From Paraconiothyrium sp. Pb-2020 (lineage: Eukaryota; Ascomycota; Dothideomycetes; Pleosporales; Didymosphaeriaceae), in assembly GCA_022419385.1 (NCBI GenBank), contig JAJUBI010000006.1, forward strand, positions 3,162,001 through 3,226,000: a stretch of 64,000 nt of DNA, given 5' to 3'. The position numbers were made by a program, and so were the translations under genes. The notes beneath the pieces are model-generated. The model was not told the DNA's origin. It saw only the letters and a list, made by a program, of their open reading frames with translations, and did no database searches. Below are positions 33,840-45,599 of this stretch, one piece after another (the stretch's first letter is position 1; every line of letters starts with the position of its first letter).

Positions 33840-34582
33840 GCTCGGCTCGTCGAGAGTTTAGCATGCGGGGAGTTTATGTGGCGTTGAGGCAGTTAATGCT
33901 CGATTCATGTCACGACGTACTTGGTGGCGTCGAGGGCGTTTTTGGAAAGTCTGGTCTGGGTCTTGCAGTATAAGATAGTTAAGCGGGCAAACCTTGGCCG
34001 TTTGGGAGCCAGAGGTCCTGCTGTATAGTATGTTGAACGATGATACAGTTTTATTTTACGTTTGTTTTATTGAGTACTCAGCTGGTGTTGCCTTTACATG
34101 CTACCTAAAAGCAAGACATTCTGCTTCTGCTCGTCGCCTTGGTACACTAATACAGAAGCGGTAGGAGGTGTGTCCGGGTTCTCCCGTCTTCCATTGAAAG
34201 CTGGCAGCAATTCCCCCACGTCTATGTCAGGATGAAGCTGTCTTTATTCGGCTCGAAGCGACGTGATTTTATATAATACATGCAATATGGATTTGCCACA
34301 GAACCCGCGTAGCTTCACGTGTCGGTCGTGTTGTTCTCGCAAGCTCGACGCGTTGTGCCTTGGCAAGCTGGCGTTAATGCGCTTCAGATGACGTATGCGG
34401 AGCCCTCACATGCTTTGCTTCGCTTCCAGCTTTGACCCTGCTGTCCTTGTCACTCCTCCATCACACGATCTCCTTAATACCCGCAGCTGCATCTCCCTTT
34501 CCCCCAAAACCTCAATCTCTCTGCGCTGCGCCTAAGAAAAACCTTCTCAAGCTCTACCCGCAACAAGAGCTTAGCTACCATT
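33840..34582. other. Spacer between RSC8 and the OM14-like gene
   Basis: It contains the 3' region of RSC8 and, on the right, the upstream region of the OM14-like gene with CACGTG at 34316-34321 and a CT-rich leader from about 34440. No gene seen. Confidence 0.5.
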
Positions 34583-35322
34583 ATGTCGTACGCCGACATT
34601 GCTGCCAAGGGCCCAAAGCAGAGCCCTGAAGAAGTATGTTCACATTGGTAGAAGCTGGTAATAGTGTTGCGAGGCTAACAGTGTCGCAGGCGTAAGTTGT
34701 TTCTACTTTCGTGGGCATAGATCGATGGCGCGTCGCTGGAGAGCTCGCTGAGCTCTTATCTCACGCCAGCAGAATCGCACCAATCCTTCCTTTGCACTTC
34801 ATCTAACAATCACAATACAGTCGCGCGCCTGCTCCTACCACTGTCGAGCGTTCCGATGACTCCGTCTCCTCCCTCATCGACGTCGACTCCCCCCATGTCT
34901 CCTCCGTTCCCTCCGACTTTGAGCAGCAATCCGTAAAGACGGATACGCAAGCTGACCGCATTGAGTTCGAGGAGAAGGCTAAGGAGGCTACCAAGGAGGC
35001 CGAGGCCGCGAAAGACAGGGCGAAAGAGCGCGCGAAGAAGGATGCCCACATCGCCAAGAAGAACGCAGACAACCCTGTTGTCCTAGGCAATGCTGTGACC
35101 GTCGGTATTTTGGGTACTGTCCTGGGTGTTGGTGCATACAGGAAGTACGTTAGGGATGAGCTAAGCTGGAAAGTCGTCGGCGCTTGGGCGGGTGTTGTTG
35201 GGCTCTTCGCAGTTGGCGACTACTACGTTTCCAAGTGAGTACCCAGCAGTTTTTCCAAGCAAGGCTCTGATTGCTAACGAATCATTAGCTACTTCTTCAA
35301 GAAGTACCCCCCGAAGAAGTAG
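34583..35322 (+). CDS. OM14: OM14-like mitochondrial outer-membrane protein, with a 2-nt microexon
   Basis: Four exons: 34583-34633, 34690-34691, 34821-35234 and 35289-35322, giving 166 residues. The start is MSYADIAAKGPKQSPEE. A strict frame argument requires a two-base exon (GC) between CAG and GTAAGT to reach the clearly coding RAPAPTTVERSDDS segment. The middle is charged (KEATKEAEAAKDRAKERAKK, probably helical). Two hydrophobic segments follow (NAVTVGILGTVLGVGAY and VVGAWAGVVGLFAVGDYYV), and the protein ends YFFKKYPPKK. This layout resembles the ascomycete OM14 family, an outer-membrane protein that in yeast acts as a receptor for cytosolic ribosomes. The family call rests on recall of the MSYADAA start and the C-terminal membrane domain. 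Introns of 56, 129 and 54 bp all have good ends and branch-like CTAAC sites. Confidence 0.75.
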
Positions 35323-36476
35323 AGGAAGGCTTTTTTCTGCGCCATTTTCTTCAGTCCCCCCTTTCCTTCCGAAAGATTCCCCCGATTCCCAATTGGAGTT
35401 CTTGACGGTAGTTTGAAGTTTACAACGGACGGAAGTTTGCTTCCCTAGTATTTCCGCGTTACCAGTATGCGAATACACATCTCTCAGCTCTTCTCGAACG
35501 CATGATTGAAATGGACTATTTTGGCACGTGTGAGCATGGGCGCTAGGGTCTAGTTCTGTGTACATATCGAGTCTACACTTTTTGAATCTTCCTTAGCATC
35601 TAAGTGACTGTGAGCTTGACCCAAAGTGATTACCTTTCAGGAAGACGGAATGTCTCTGTAGGTACAGCCGGATCGGACGGATAGTAAAGCAAGCCTCCGT
35701 CCCCTACAGAGCTTTTCGGAAGAAGATCTGGTGACGAATTGTCTGAAAATGATCGAAGATGTGAGGGGGCGGAATCGCCGTAACAGAGTGGCATCGCGGA
35801 TGGATTGAACAAGATATTGGAAAGCAACAAAAAGGTAGAGATGAAGGTTTGCGGGTTCAAAGATAATGTAGGCGAGTCTCATTAGTGCGGAGAAAAGGAA
35901 GGTATTCGACAAGCCGATCAGGTGTTTTGTGCTGTAGTTGCCTTGTGAATTTAGCCAAATACGATGCCTGAGCTCAGTCTAAGTCTGTTACTGATTCACT
36001 TACACATAATAGGTATCACATTGCAGGGACCGTGTTTAGACCTGTACCTTTCTTGGGCCTGCGTGCTTCAACCCTCAGTTGCGCCCCTACGTCTAATGCT
36101 CTCGCTCATAGGGGATGCCCTAACTACCGAATGGAGTATTCAAGCTGAGAGAATGAATGATCCACTTCCAGGAATGTGGTTTGATGAGGGTGTCTTGTGG
36201 GCGTAGAATTTAGAGCGATAACATCGCGAAGATATGAATATTCGTGGAAATTTGCCATCGCTCTCATTACCTGACCTGAAAAAATTGTGACTGGATGAAC
36301 CGGGGTGGTATTCACGTCAAGAGAGCGAATGCATTTGACTATCGAACGTACGTGAGAGTACGAAAAGTGACTGAGGTGATGAATTTCATCAACCACTTAG
36401 TGATCTTACTGGAGGATCCAGGGGAGCACATTTATCTGCTACATCTATACACAAATATCAACGACTTGGAAATAAA
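35323..36476. other. Gene-free stretch
   Basis: No gene seen. Short frames at 35637-35912 (minus) and elsewhere lack an ATG in a sensible place or any family resemblance. Confidence 0.5.
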
Positions 36477-37682
36477 ATGGTAACAATACGGACAAGTAAT
36501 TACAGCGCTGAGAGCCACCAAGGCCCGACCAGTCACCCTCCTACACTTTCTGAGCAGCGTGGACGATGGGCCCAACGCCTCCATATGCAGCAATATCAGC
36601 CGGTGATCGCAGAAGTACTAGAGCGAGAGCTGCCCAAATATACCGGAAGCAACATATTATCGCCCTCTATTTCATCGATAACGCGCGAGTGTGTCTTGAT
36701 ACTTGCGTCCGCCCCTTCAGTCCTCCTTGCAGCAGTAGACGGAACACTCACGCAGCGCATCCTCACTGATACCTCGTTACAGCACGAGTATGCCATGATC
36801 CAGGAGCGAGCCCATTCCCAACCATCAATCTACATACATCACCTAGTTGACGAGCAAGGCATTGCCCCAACCGCTAACCAATACGCAGTCACAAGAGAAA
36901 TAGTGCTGAAATATCTCAGCTCAGGGACCGAGTATCAAGAACTGTCATGGTTGATTGATAATATTAGCCCACCATCAGTCCGCCGCTCTGCAACCGCCAC
37001 GGGCCACCGCAAATACCTGTGGACATCGCACCGCTCACCTTCACATGTTGAGACGCTCCTGCGCTTCTGCGAAGGCGTTGCAAAGCGTGTAGCTGAAGTC
37101 TCTCCTGTAGCCCTCGACCAGCCTCTGCCATACCCACCTAGCGAATGCGGCTATTCCGTCAACTCACACATCCGAATATCTCAGCACCGCCACCGCCAAT
37201 CCTCAAACTATGTTATGAACCTTGTAGAAGACATCTGCACCTATCTTCACGAGGCCGGCACCTTTCCCCGACTCTTCCGAATGCAGCCTTTCATCGTCTA
37301 CCTCATCTTTCGCCCACAGCAAGCAGCCATCGCAGAGATTTTCTGCTCTGGGTTATTGCAAGTCTGGATCGAGGAAGGTGGGGGAGTCAACGCGTATCCA
37401 GCGGGCAGGAGTGTAGCCAGTGCGCGAAGGGTCAGTGCGGCGCAGTGGGCGGACCATGAGCGATGGGTAGTTGATAATACTGAGATGGTGAAGAATGTGA
37501 GGATCCAAAAGGAGAGGCTGGAAGAAGATGTATGCAGGTTAGGTATGAAGATGGAGGAGGTGTGGCAGGAGGCGTTGGAGAGTGAGGACGAAGGGGATGG
37601 GGATGATCCGAGAGATTTGGATTATGTACCCGATGATTTAGCGGAGGAGTTTGAGGGGCTGAGGCTGGAGCCAAAGCTCTAG
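36477..37682 (+). CDS. Hypothetical protein, 401 aa, single exon
   Basis: An uninterrupted frame runs from ATG 36477 to TAG 37680-37682. There is no signal peptide or membrane segment. The N-terminal half is helical in character (RWAQRLHMQQYQPVIAEVLE; SSITRECVLILASAPSVLLA). The centre has SNYVMNLVEDICTYLHEAG and FRMQPFIVYLIFRPQQAAIA, then FCSGLLQVWIEEGGG. The C-terminus is a probable coiled coil (MVKNVRIQKERLEEDVCRLG) followed by an acidic tail. It reads as a real soluble protein with conserved-looking blocks, but I cannot name a family. The intronless structure contrasts with its neighbours. It lies between the OM14-like gene and GlnRS, which gives no functional hint. Confidence 0.7.
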   Translation: MVTIRTSNYSAESHQGPTSHPPTLSEQRGRWAQRLHMQQYQPVIAEVLERELPKYTGSNILSPSISSITRECVLILASAPSVLLAAVDGTLTQRILTDTSLQHEYAMIQERAHSQPSIYIHHLVDEQGIAPTANQYAVTREIVLKYLSSGTEYQELSWLIDNISPPSVRRSATATGHRKYLWTSHRSPSHVETLLRFCEGVAKRVAEVSPVALDQPLPYPPSECGYSVNSHIRISQHRHRQSSNYVMNLVEDICTYLHEAGTFPRLFRMQPFIVYLIFRPQQAAIAEIFCSGLLQVWIEEGGGVNAYPAGRSVASARRVSAAQWADHERWVVDNTEMVKNVRIQKERLEEDVCRLGMKMEEVWQEALESEDEGDGDDPRDLDYVPDDLAEEFEGLRLEPKL

Positions 37683-38295
37683 AAGACCTGATACAAAGCA
37701 TCGGGTGTAGCTGTGTGATGAAGCAAATGTTATCGGCCAACCTGGTAGTCTAGGCCCGCCAATAATTGTGCATGTTGCCAACATAGATTCTCGAGTGCTT
37801 TTAAGAATTGACACCTCGATAGGCCTAGCATATCTCTTATCTTTATATACATACGATGGTGAATAAACCGATGCATCATACGACGTCAAATGAGTGCATA
37901 TATGGTGGTGCGGACGGAAGTCATATTTCGCTTGATGTAGACCAAACACTATTACAAAATGGTGTAATCACCTCTCGAGAATAAATAAGGTGGTCAATTC
38001 GTATCAAGATTTCAGTGAAACTGATGTGATGCATGATGCAGTCTGAGGTTGGAGCGGAAAGGGTGTCCCGCCAGATGTGGCGGTGCAATGTGGCGTATGA
38101 GTCAATCATAGCTGCCCCTCCAAAAAGCTCCAGACGCGTCCTCCACTCACGTTTCTCAAACCAGAACAGTTTGGCAACTTCTCTTCTGCACAGAAAGGAC
38201 GTAGGAAGTGAGTTCTTTCTCTTTTAAATGTCACCAGCTCTGGAGGATGTTCCAATGCAATTACCCACTCCGTGCTCTGCTGACAATCCCTAGAG
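37683..38295. other. Spacer upstream of GlnRS
   Basis: No gene seen; the right end is the GlnRS upstream region. Confidence 0.5.
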
Positions 38296-40289
38296 ATGGC
38301 AGAACCTACCGAATCAACTGCGCCCGTACCTCCTGCCGAGGCCGAGGAAAAAGGACCCTCCAAACGCGCCCTCGAAAAGGCGGCAAAGAAGGCCGCTGCG
38401 AAAGCTAAGAAGGCACAGCACACGGCCGAGGCCGCCCTACGTCCCAAGGAATCTTCAAAGGCTGCGGACAAGAAGCCCGCAAACACCGAACCCACCAGCG
38501 TCTTCTCTGAAGGCTGGTTGAAGCGGGTTTATGAAGAGAAGCCCGTCAAAGATGTTCGATCGCGATTCCCACCAGAGCCCAATGGCTACCTCCATATTGG
38601 TCACTGCAAAGCTATCGCGGTCAACTTTGGGTTTGCGCGACATCACAAGGGCGTTTGTTTTCTGAGATACGACGATACGAACCCGGAGAAAGAGGAAGAG
38701 AAGTACTTCACGAGCATCCTGGACATAATCAAGTGGCTGGGATTTGAACCGTACAAGATCACGTACAGCAGCGACAACTTCGACAAGTTGTACGAATTGG
38801 CGGAGCAGCTGATCGAGAAGGACGGAGCATATGTCTGCCATTGCTCGCGCGAAGAAGTGAACATGCAGCGCGGAGGACCGGACAACCGCGGGCCTCGATA
38901 TGCATGCGAGCACCGCACGCGACCAATTGCCGAAAGCATTGCTGAATTCCGAGCTATGCGCGATGGCAAATACAAGGCTGGAGAGGCATACCTGCGTATG
39001 AAGCAGAGCCTGACAGACCCCAATGAGGGTAACCCTCAGATGTGGGATCTACCGGCTTATCGAGTGGTCGAGAAGAACCACCATCACCGGACCGGAGCAA
39101 AATGGAGGATCTACCCAACCTACGACTTCACGCACTGCATTTGCGATGCCCTAGAGGGTATCACACACTCATTATGCACGACCGAGTTTCAGCAATCACG
39201 AATCTCGTACGACTGGTTGTTGGAGCAATTAGACATGAAGGTGCCGAAGTCGGAAGAGAAAGGTCCCATGCAGCGAGAGTAAGCTTTTTGTTCTGGAAGT
39301 TTTCATGCAGCACTGACGTTTCTAGGTATGGACGACTCAATCTTGGAGGCACAATCCTGTCCAAGCGCCGCATCCTCATGCTCGTTGAAGGTGCAGTTGC
39401 GGAGAAGAAAAATGCGGACGGAACGGTCGAGAAGAGGACGATACCACCCTCAGTACGGGGTTGGGATGACCCTCGGCTGTATACACTCGTCGCTCTCCGT
39501 CGTCGAGGCATACCGGCCAAGGCGTTGTTGAACTTTGTTGAGGAGCTCGGCGTGAACGATGCACTCACTGAGATCCAACCACCTCGTCTGGAGTCTTCTA
39601 TCCGAAAGCATCTCGAACGCACCGTTGCCCGCCAGATGCTTGTGCTAGATCCAATCAAGGTCGTCATCGAAGACTTCGTAGCCGAAGACGACCAGGAGAT
39701 CACAGTACCATATGACCCCAAGGGAGCTATTCCTGGAGAGCGAAAGGTAAAGCTTGGCAAGCAGGTGTACATTGACCGCACCGACTTCCGCGAGGAGGAT
39801 GATCCAAATTACTTCCGTCTCGCACCCAACAAGGTTGTTGGCCTTTACAACGTGCCCTTCCCTGTTCGCGCCACATCGTACTCGAAAGACGAAAATGGCA
39901 AAGTCACCGAAATTAAAGCTGTCAAAGCTACGGGAGAGAAGCCTAAGACATATATCCAGTGGGTAGATGCCGCTACCGCCGTCCCTGTCAAGGCTCGTCA
40001 GTACAACTCACTCTTTAAGTCGGAGTCACCAAATGCGCTCAATTGGAAGGATGGCAGCTGGGCCGATGACTTGAATCCGGAATCAGAAGTCATTTTCGAG
40101 TATGCTGTTATTGAAGCGGGTATTAAAGGTCTTCTCAAGGAGCACACTTTGAACCCTAGCGGATCATCGGACGACCTTATTCGCTTCCAGGCTCTGCGCA
40201 CTGCCTACTTCTGTGTTGACGTAGAATCCACAGAGGACAAGATTGTTCTCAACCAGATTGTCACTTTGAGGGAAGACAAGGCCAAATAG
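38296..40289 (+). CDS. GLN4: Glutaminyl-tRNA synthetase, cytosolic
   Basis: Two exons: 38296-39278 and 39326-40289, giving 648 residues. A Lys/Ala-rich leader of about 75 residues (SKRALEKAAKKAAAKAKKAQ) precedes the class I catalytic domain. The HIGH motif is in PNGYLHIGHCKAIAVN (residue 100 onward), and the LSKRR form of the KMSKS loop lies just after the intron (GGTILSKRRI). The glutamine-specific two-barrel anticodon-binding region fills the C-terminus (KQVYIDRTDFREEDDPNYFR, KTYIQWVDAATAVPVKARQY). The enzyme charges tRNA-Gln in the cytosol. Yeast Gln4 has about 809 residues because of an extra N-terminal tRNA-binding domain; here only a short basic leader stands in its place. No lesion was seen. 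Confidence 0.96.
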
Positions 40290-41201
40290 AAAGTCTTTAC
40301 GAATCTTTCATCAGGCGGCGTTAACTTGGAATGGTTGGTCAATGGAGCAGTGGTCAGAAAACTATGGCGTAGATATCCCGAGTAGTATTCAAGATCCCCT
40401 TTGCATCGCACGTAGAGAACATGAGGCTCTCCTACGAACCTTAACCACACAAGTGACTATTATGCGTTGGGAAACTTCTTTAATGACTTCGGTGGAATGT
40501 GACAAGGGTTGATGGACTACTATGATTGACTTTGTGGGGGAGCTTAGTGCGAGGGACTTAGGGGATTTCCAGAGGGCGCCAAATGTCTTCTTTCGCCCGG
40601 CACTTTGATCACGTGCTGTTAGGCCAACGTGCGTGGGAAAAGCTTTGGTGTTGACTTGTTGGTGTTCTGTTGAGTGTTGAGTGGTGATGCGGAACCATGG
40701 TGAGCGATGTAGCTGATCGATAGCACTGAGCTGCGGTCACTCAGAGGGCGCCAGAGAAGGTGTTATTATGGATCTGTTCCCTGCGAATATGCTGAACAAT
40801 GTGTATCGGAGAGTGGACAAGCACGCGAATGCAAATCAAGTTGGATAGGTTTACTCAATGCAGGATGCTTGTAGTGGCTACAGTCTGCGATGAGATATGG
40901 GACGATGCGGTAGATGAAGGGATCAGTGCTGAACGGGGAGGCTAGGTGATAAACAACTGTCACATACCTGTGGTATGTGACGATTATAATATCTCAACGT
41001 AGGATAACACAGTGTCTTCTCGATATTAGTTAATCTGCTTACTTCCATGGATTTCTCCCGCCACGAATACCTACCCCCTGGCCCGTGCGCTGCAGCGATG
41101 TGGCCAATCGGTGGAACCCTGGCAGCGGCGAGTGGCATTTTAACATTGCGCAACGGGCTGCGTTCGACGACAACGAGCAGTTGACGATCGCCTCACCCAC
41201 G
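40290..41201. other. Spacer between GlnRS and SPF1
   Basis: No gene seen. CACGTG occurs at 40610-40615. The right end is the SPF1 upstream region; the SPF1 frame extends leftward from the chosen ATG to 41085 but only with non-ATG codons. Confidence 0.5.
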
Positions 41202-44200
41202 ATGCCGCTCGTCGACAACCCGCAGATCAAGCAGGCGAGCTTGCATAGCCCGCTGCCTCTGCAGCTACACGCCTACATCTGGCCCTTCCTTATCATCTGG
41301 CCTGCCTTCCTCTCCTTCTACCTCTCACCCACTCGCTATGAGAAGCACATCCAATCCTCCGAGTGGACTTTCGTTTGGGTCGGCGCAATCACCACGATCC
41401 AGTCGCTAATATGGCTTACCACTCATTGGAATGTTAACCTCAAGAGCGCCTTTACGACGACTAAGGCGCGCGACGTGCGCACCGCCCAGCTCATCAAAGT
41501 CCTCCCCATCGCGAACGCCGGCACCGCCGAAATCTGCAAGCTCAAGCGCGAGAACGTGGCCGGGAAGCCGACCGTGTCCTTTTTGTTCCAGAAGCGCAGG
41601 TTCCTCTACGATGCGGAGAAGGGCTCGTTTGCCCCACTCTCCTACCCCCTCGACGCCGAACCGAAGCCGCAGATCAAGACTTTCCAGGACACAAAGGGCT
41701 TGACAACGGCAGAGGAAGTTGAAAAACTTCAGCATCATTATGGCGATAACAGCTTCGACATCCCCGTCCCGACGTTCACGGAGCTCTTCAAGGAGCACGC
41801 TGTTGCACCGTTCTTCGTGTTCCAGGTCTTCTGCGTGGGATTGTGGATGCTAGATGACTACTGGTACTACTCGCTGTTCACTCTGTTTATGCTGGTGGCC
41901 TTCGAGTGTACCGTGGTGTGGCAGAGACAGAGGACATTAAACGAGTTCCGCGGCATGAGCATCAAGCCATACGATTTATTGGTATACAGACAGAAGAAGT
42001 GGCAAGAGATCCAGAGCGACAAACTGTTGCCCGGTGATGTGGTTAGCGTTGGTAGGACTAAGGAAGACTCCGGCGTCGCTTGCGACATGATCCTCCTCGA
42101 GGGATCTGCCATTGTCAACGAAGCTATGCTTTCCGGCGAGAGCACTCCAGTGCTCAAGGAATCAATTCAGTTGCGACCGGGAGATGCGAGGATCGAACAA
42201 GAGGGCCTTGACAAGAACGCATTCCTGTACGGTGGTACCAAGGTCCTGCAGGTTTCTCACGGCAACAACGTGGAAGAAGATGGCAGCGCGGTATCGAGGC
42301 TTTCTTCTGGACTCCCGCCACCACCGGATAAGGGCGCTGTTGCAGTTGTGGTTAAGACTGGATTTGAAACTAGCCAGGGAAGCTTGGTCAGGACTATGAT
42401 CTACTCGACCGAGCGTGTTTCTGCGAACAACGTTGAAGCGCTTCTCTTCATTTTATTCCTCTGCATTTTCGCCATTGCCGCTTCGTGGTATGTCTGGCAG
42501 GAGGGTGTCAAGCAGGACCGCAAGCGATCCAAGCTCATGCTTGACTGCGTTTTGATCATTACAAGTGTCGTACCTCCGGAGCTGCCTATGGAACTTTCGT
42601 TGGCGGTCAACACCAGTCTGGCTGCGCTCAGCAAGTACGCCATCTTCTGCACCGAACCCTTCCGCATCCCATATGCCGGACGAGTTGACGTTGCCTGCTT
42701 CGACAAGACCGGAACTCTGACTGGCGAGGATCTTGTGGTAGACGGTATCGCTGGTCTCACCCTCGGCACCAATGGAGGCAAGCTTGGTCCTGACGGTGCT
42801 CACATCAACGTCAGTGCCGTCTCTGAAATTGGCACGGAAAGCACCCTGGTCCTTGCTACCGCACATGCCTTGGTGAAGCTAGACGAAGGAGAAATCGTCG
42901 GCGAGCCGATGGAAAAGGCTACTTTGGCATCTCTAGGCTGGAACCTGGGCGGCAAAGACACTTTGACACCCAAGACCGTCTCCGCAAAATCGCATGCCGA
43001 ACTTGTACACATCCGCCGACGCTTCCAGTTCTCCTCCGCACTAAAGCGCCAAAGTTCCGTCGCCTCCGTCCTCGTCAACGACAGGAAGACCAAGCGCAAA
43101 ATCAAGAGTACCTTTGTTGGTGTCAAGGGAGCGCCTGAAACGATCCGTAAGATGTTGGTTGATGTTCCGCCGCAATACGAGGAGACATTTAAGCACTTCA
43201 CAAGGAACGGTGGGCGTGTACTTGCGCTTGCTTATAAATTCCTTGCCCAGGACGCCGAGTGGGGCATGAACCGCATCAATGATCTCAAGCGTGAACAGGT
43301 CGAGTGCGATTTGCACTTTGCCGGTTTCTTGGTCCTTCAATGCCCTCTTAAGGATGACGCTGTTCAAGCCGTCCGCATGCTGAACGAGTCTAGCCACCGT
43401 GTGGTCATGATCACGGGTGACAACCCTTTGACTGCTGTACATGTTGCCCGTCAAGTCGAAATTGTGGATCGCGAATGCCTGATTCTGGACGCTCCTGAGA
43501 ACGATGATTCTGGCGAGAAACTTGTCTGGCGTAGCGTTGACGACAAGGTCAACATTCCTGTGGATCCAACAAAGCCTCTTGACTCTGAGATTTTGAAGAG
43601 CAAAGACATTTGCGTGACTGGATACGCTCTTAGCAAGTTCTCAGGTCAACAGGCATGGCTACAGCTTCTTCGGTACACCTGGGTCTACGCTCGTGTCTCA
43701 CCGAAACAGAAGGAAGAGATTCTCCTTGGGTTGAAGGACTGCGGTTACACCACGCTCATGTGCGGTGACGGAACAAATGACGTCGGTGCTCTCAAGCAAG
43801 CTCACATTGGCGTCGCTTTACTTAATGGTACCCGGGAAGACTTGGAGAAGATTGGCGAACATTTCCGTAACACCAAGATGAAGGAGGTCTACCAAAAGCA
43901 GGTGGAATTGATGAAGCGATTCAACCAGCCTGCGCCGCCTGTCCCTGTCATGATCGCTCATCTATACCCACCCGGTCCTGGCAACCCACACTACGAGAAA
44001 GCCATGGAAGCACAGGCGAAGAGAAAGGGGCTCATGCTTCCAGTACCAACGGATGCTACAAACGGCGCCGCGACCAATGGAGCCGTCGAGAAGCAGACGC
44101 CTTCCGCACAGCAAGGTGCCGCCGGCCTTATGAGCCAGTTCACGGACAAGATGATGGAATCGGAGCTCTCCGATCTAGACAGCGAACCACCCACCATCAA

Positions 44201-45134
44201 GCTCGGCGATGCTTCGGTGGCTGCACCTTTCACGTCCAAACTTGCTAATGTCGTCGCTATCCCTAACATCATCCGCCAAGGAAGATGCACGCTTGTGGCT
44301 ACTATTCAGATGTACAAGATCCTTGCCCTGAACTGTTTGATTTCGGCGTACAGTTTATCTGTCCTCTACCTCGACGGAATTAAGTTCGGTGATGGTCAGG
44401 TCACGATTTCCGGAATGATGATGAGCGTGTGTTTCCTGTCTATTTCTCGAGCCAAGGTAAGTTGAAATGTACCTTGTTAGCATGGTCGTGCAAATACTGA
44501 CTTTATACAGCCCGTCGAAGCTTTGAGCAAGGAACGACCCCAACACAACATCTTCAACATCTACATCGTCGGATCCGTCCTTGGCCAGTTCGCCATCCAC
44601 ATCGCCACCCTCATCTACGTCTCGCAATACGTCCAGCGCACCGAGCCCAAGACCCCGAACCCGGATCTTGAGAAGGAGTTCGAGCCCTCTCTCCTCAACT
44701 CTGCAATTTACCTGCTGCAGCTCATCCAACAAATCTCTACCTTCGCTATTAATTACCAAGGTCGCCCGTTCCGCGAGTCCATCCGCGAAAATCGTGGTAT
44801 GTACTGGGGTCTCGTCGGCGTTGCCTGCGTTGCTTTCTCCTGCGCTACGGAATTCGTACCCGAGATCAACGAGAAATTGCGCCTCGTTCCTTTCACATAC
44901 GAGTTCAAGGTCATGATCACGAGTGTTATGGTCATCGACTATGCCGGCTGCTGGATCATTGAGAAGGGGCTGAAGGTGCTGTTCAGCGACTACAAGCCCA
45001 AAGATATTGCGATTCGGCGACCGGATCAACTTAAGAGGGAAGAAGAGCGCAAGAGGCTGGAGGAGGCGGAGGCGCAAGCCAAGAAGAATGCGGAGTTGGA
45101 GGAGGCCGCTAGGAAGGCGGGGTTGGTGAGATAA
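41202..45134 (+). CDS. SPF1: P5A-type ATPase Spf1 (ER transmembrane-helix dislocase)
   Basis: Two exons: 41202-44456 and 44511-45134, giving 1292 residues. The first in-frame ATG opens MPLVDNPQIKQASLHSPLPL, which fits the family start. P-type ATPase motifs are all present: LSGEST (actuator loop), PPELPMELSLAVN (P5A-typical M4 segment), DKTGTLTGED with phosphorylated Asp501, MITGDNPLTAV, and MCGDGTNDVGALKQAHIGVA. Membrane helices lie at the N-terminus, around the M4 segment and in the last quarter, ending in a Lys/Glu-rich helix. Spf1 removes mis-inserted tail-anchored and mitochondrial helices from the ER membrane and affects ER Mn/Ca balance and glycosylation. The sequence is intact. A repeat-like spacer follows it. 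Confidence 0.97.
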
Positions 45135-45599
45135 TGGGAGCGGAGTAGACAGGAGGGTGAATAGGCATTTTGAGCATAGCATTGGTTTTGGGACCGCTGA
45201 GCAATAGATGCGGGCGGTGTGTGTATCATATGGATCGCAATAGACTCCCTTCTTTTGACGATGATATTCGTGTCGCTTGCGAGTGCAGAACAGGTGATGT
45301 TGCGGGCCATGTGACTAGCATTGAGCTGGGGGAGTGATGTTGTCCACCGTCGCCCGTCCATGATTCCTTGGTCCCATTCTACGCCGCTAAGGCTCGTCTA
45401 TATAAAGCCGGCCTTCTCGCGCTTTGTTCTGGCCCCTACACTTCTACCTTACTCTGGAGAGGACCAAAAGTTTCAAGATGATCTTGACATGGACTTCGCG
45501 AGTGAGGATCAAACAGCGTTCATCCAAGGTTATGGAGTACTGGACGGGAGACTAAAATCCGGGAGCTACTTTAAAGGGTGTCGTGGGAGGCGAGCAAAA
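45135..45599. other. 3' spacer of SPF1
   Basis: No gene seen. Confidence 0.4.

Noticed and set aside
34690..34698. Reading the exon after CAG as a normal exon GCG TAA
   Set aside because: It would end the protein after 18 residues and leave the conserved membrane domain untranslated; the 2-nt exon explains both splice signals and frame.
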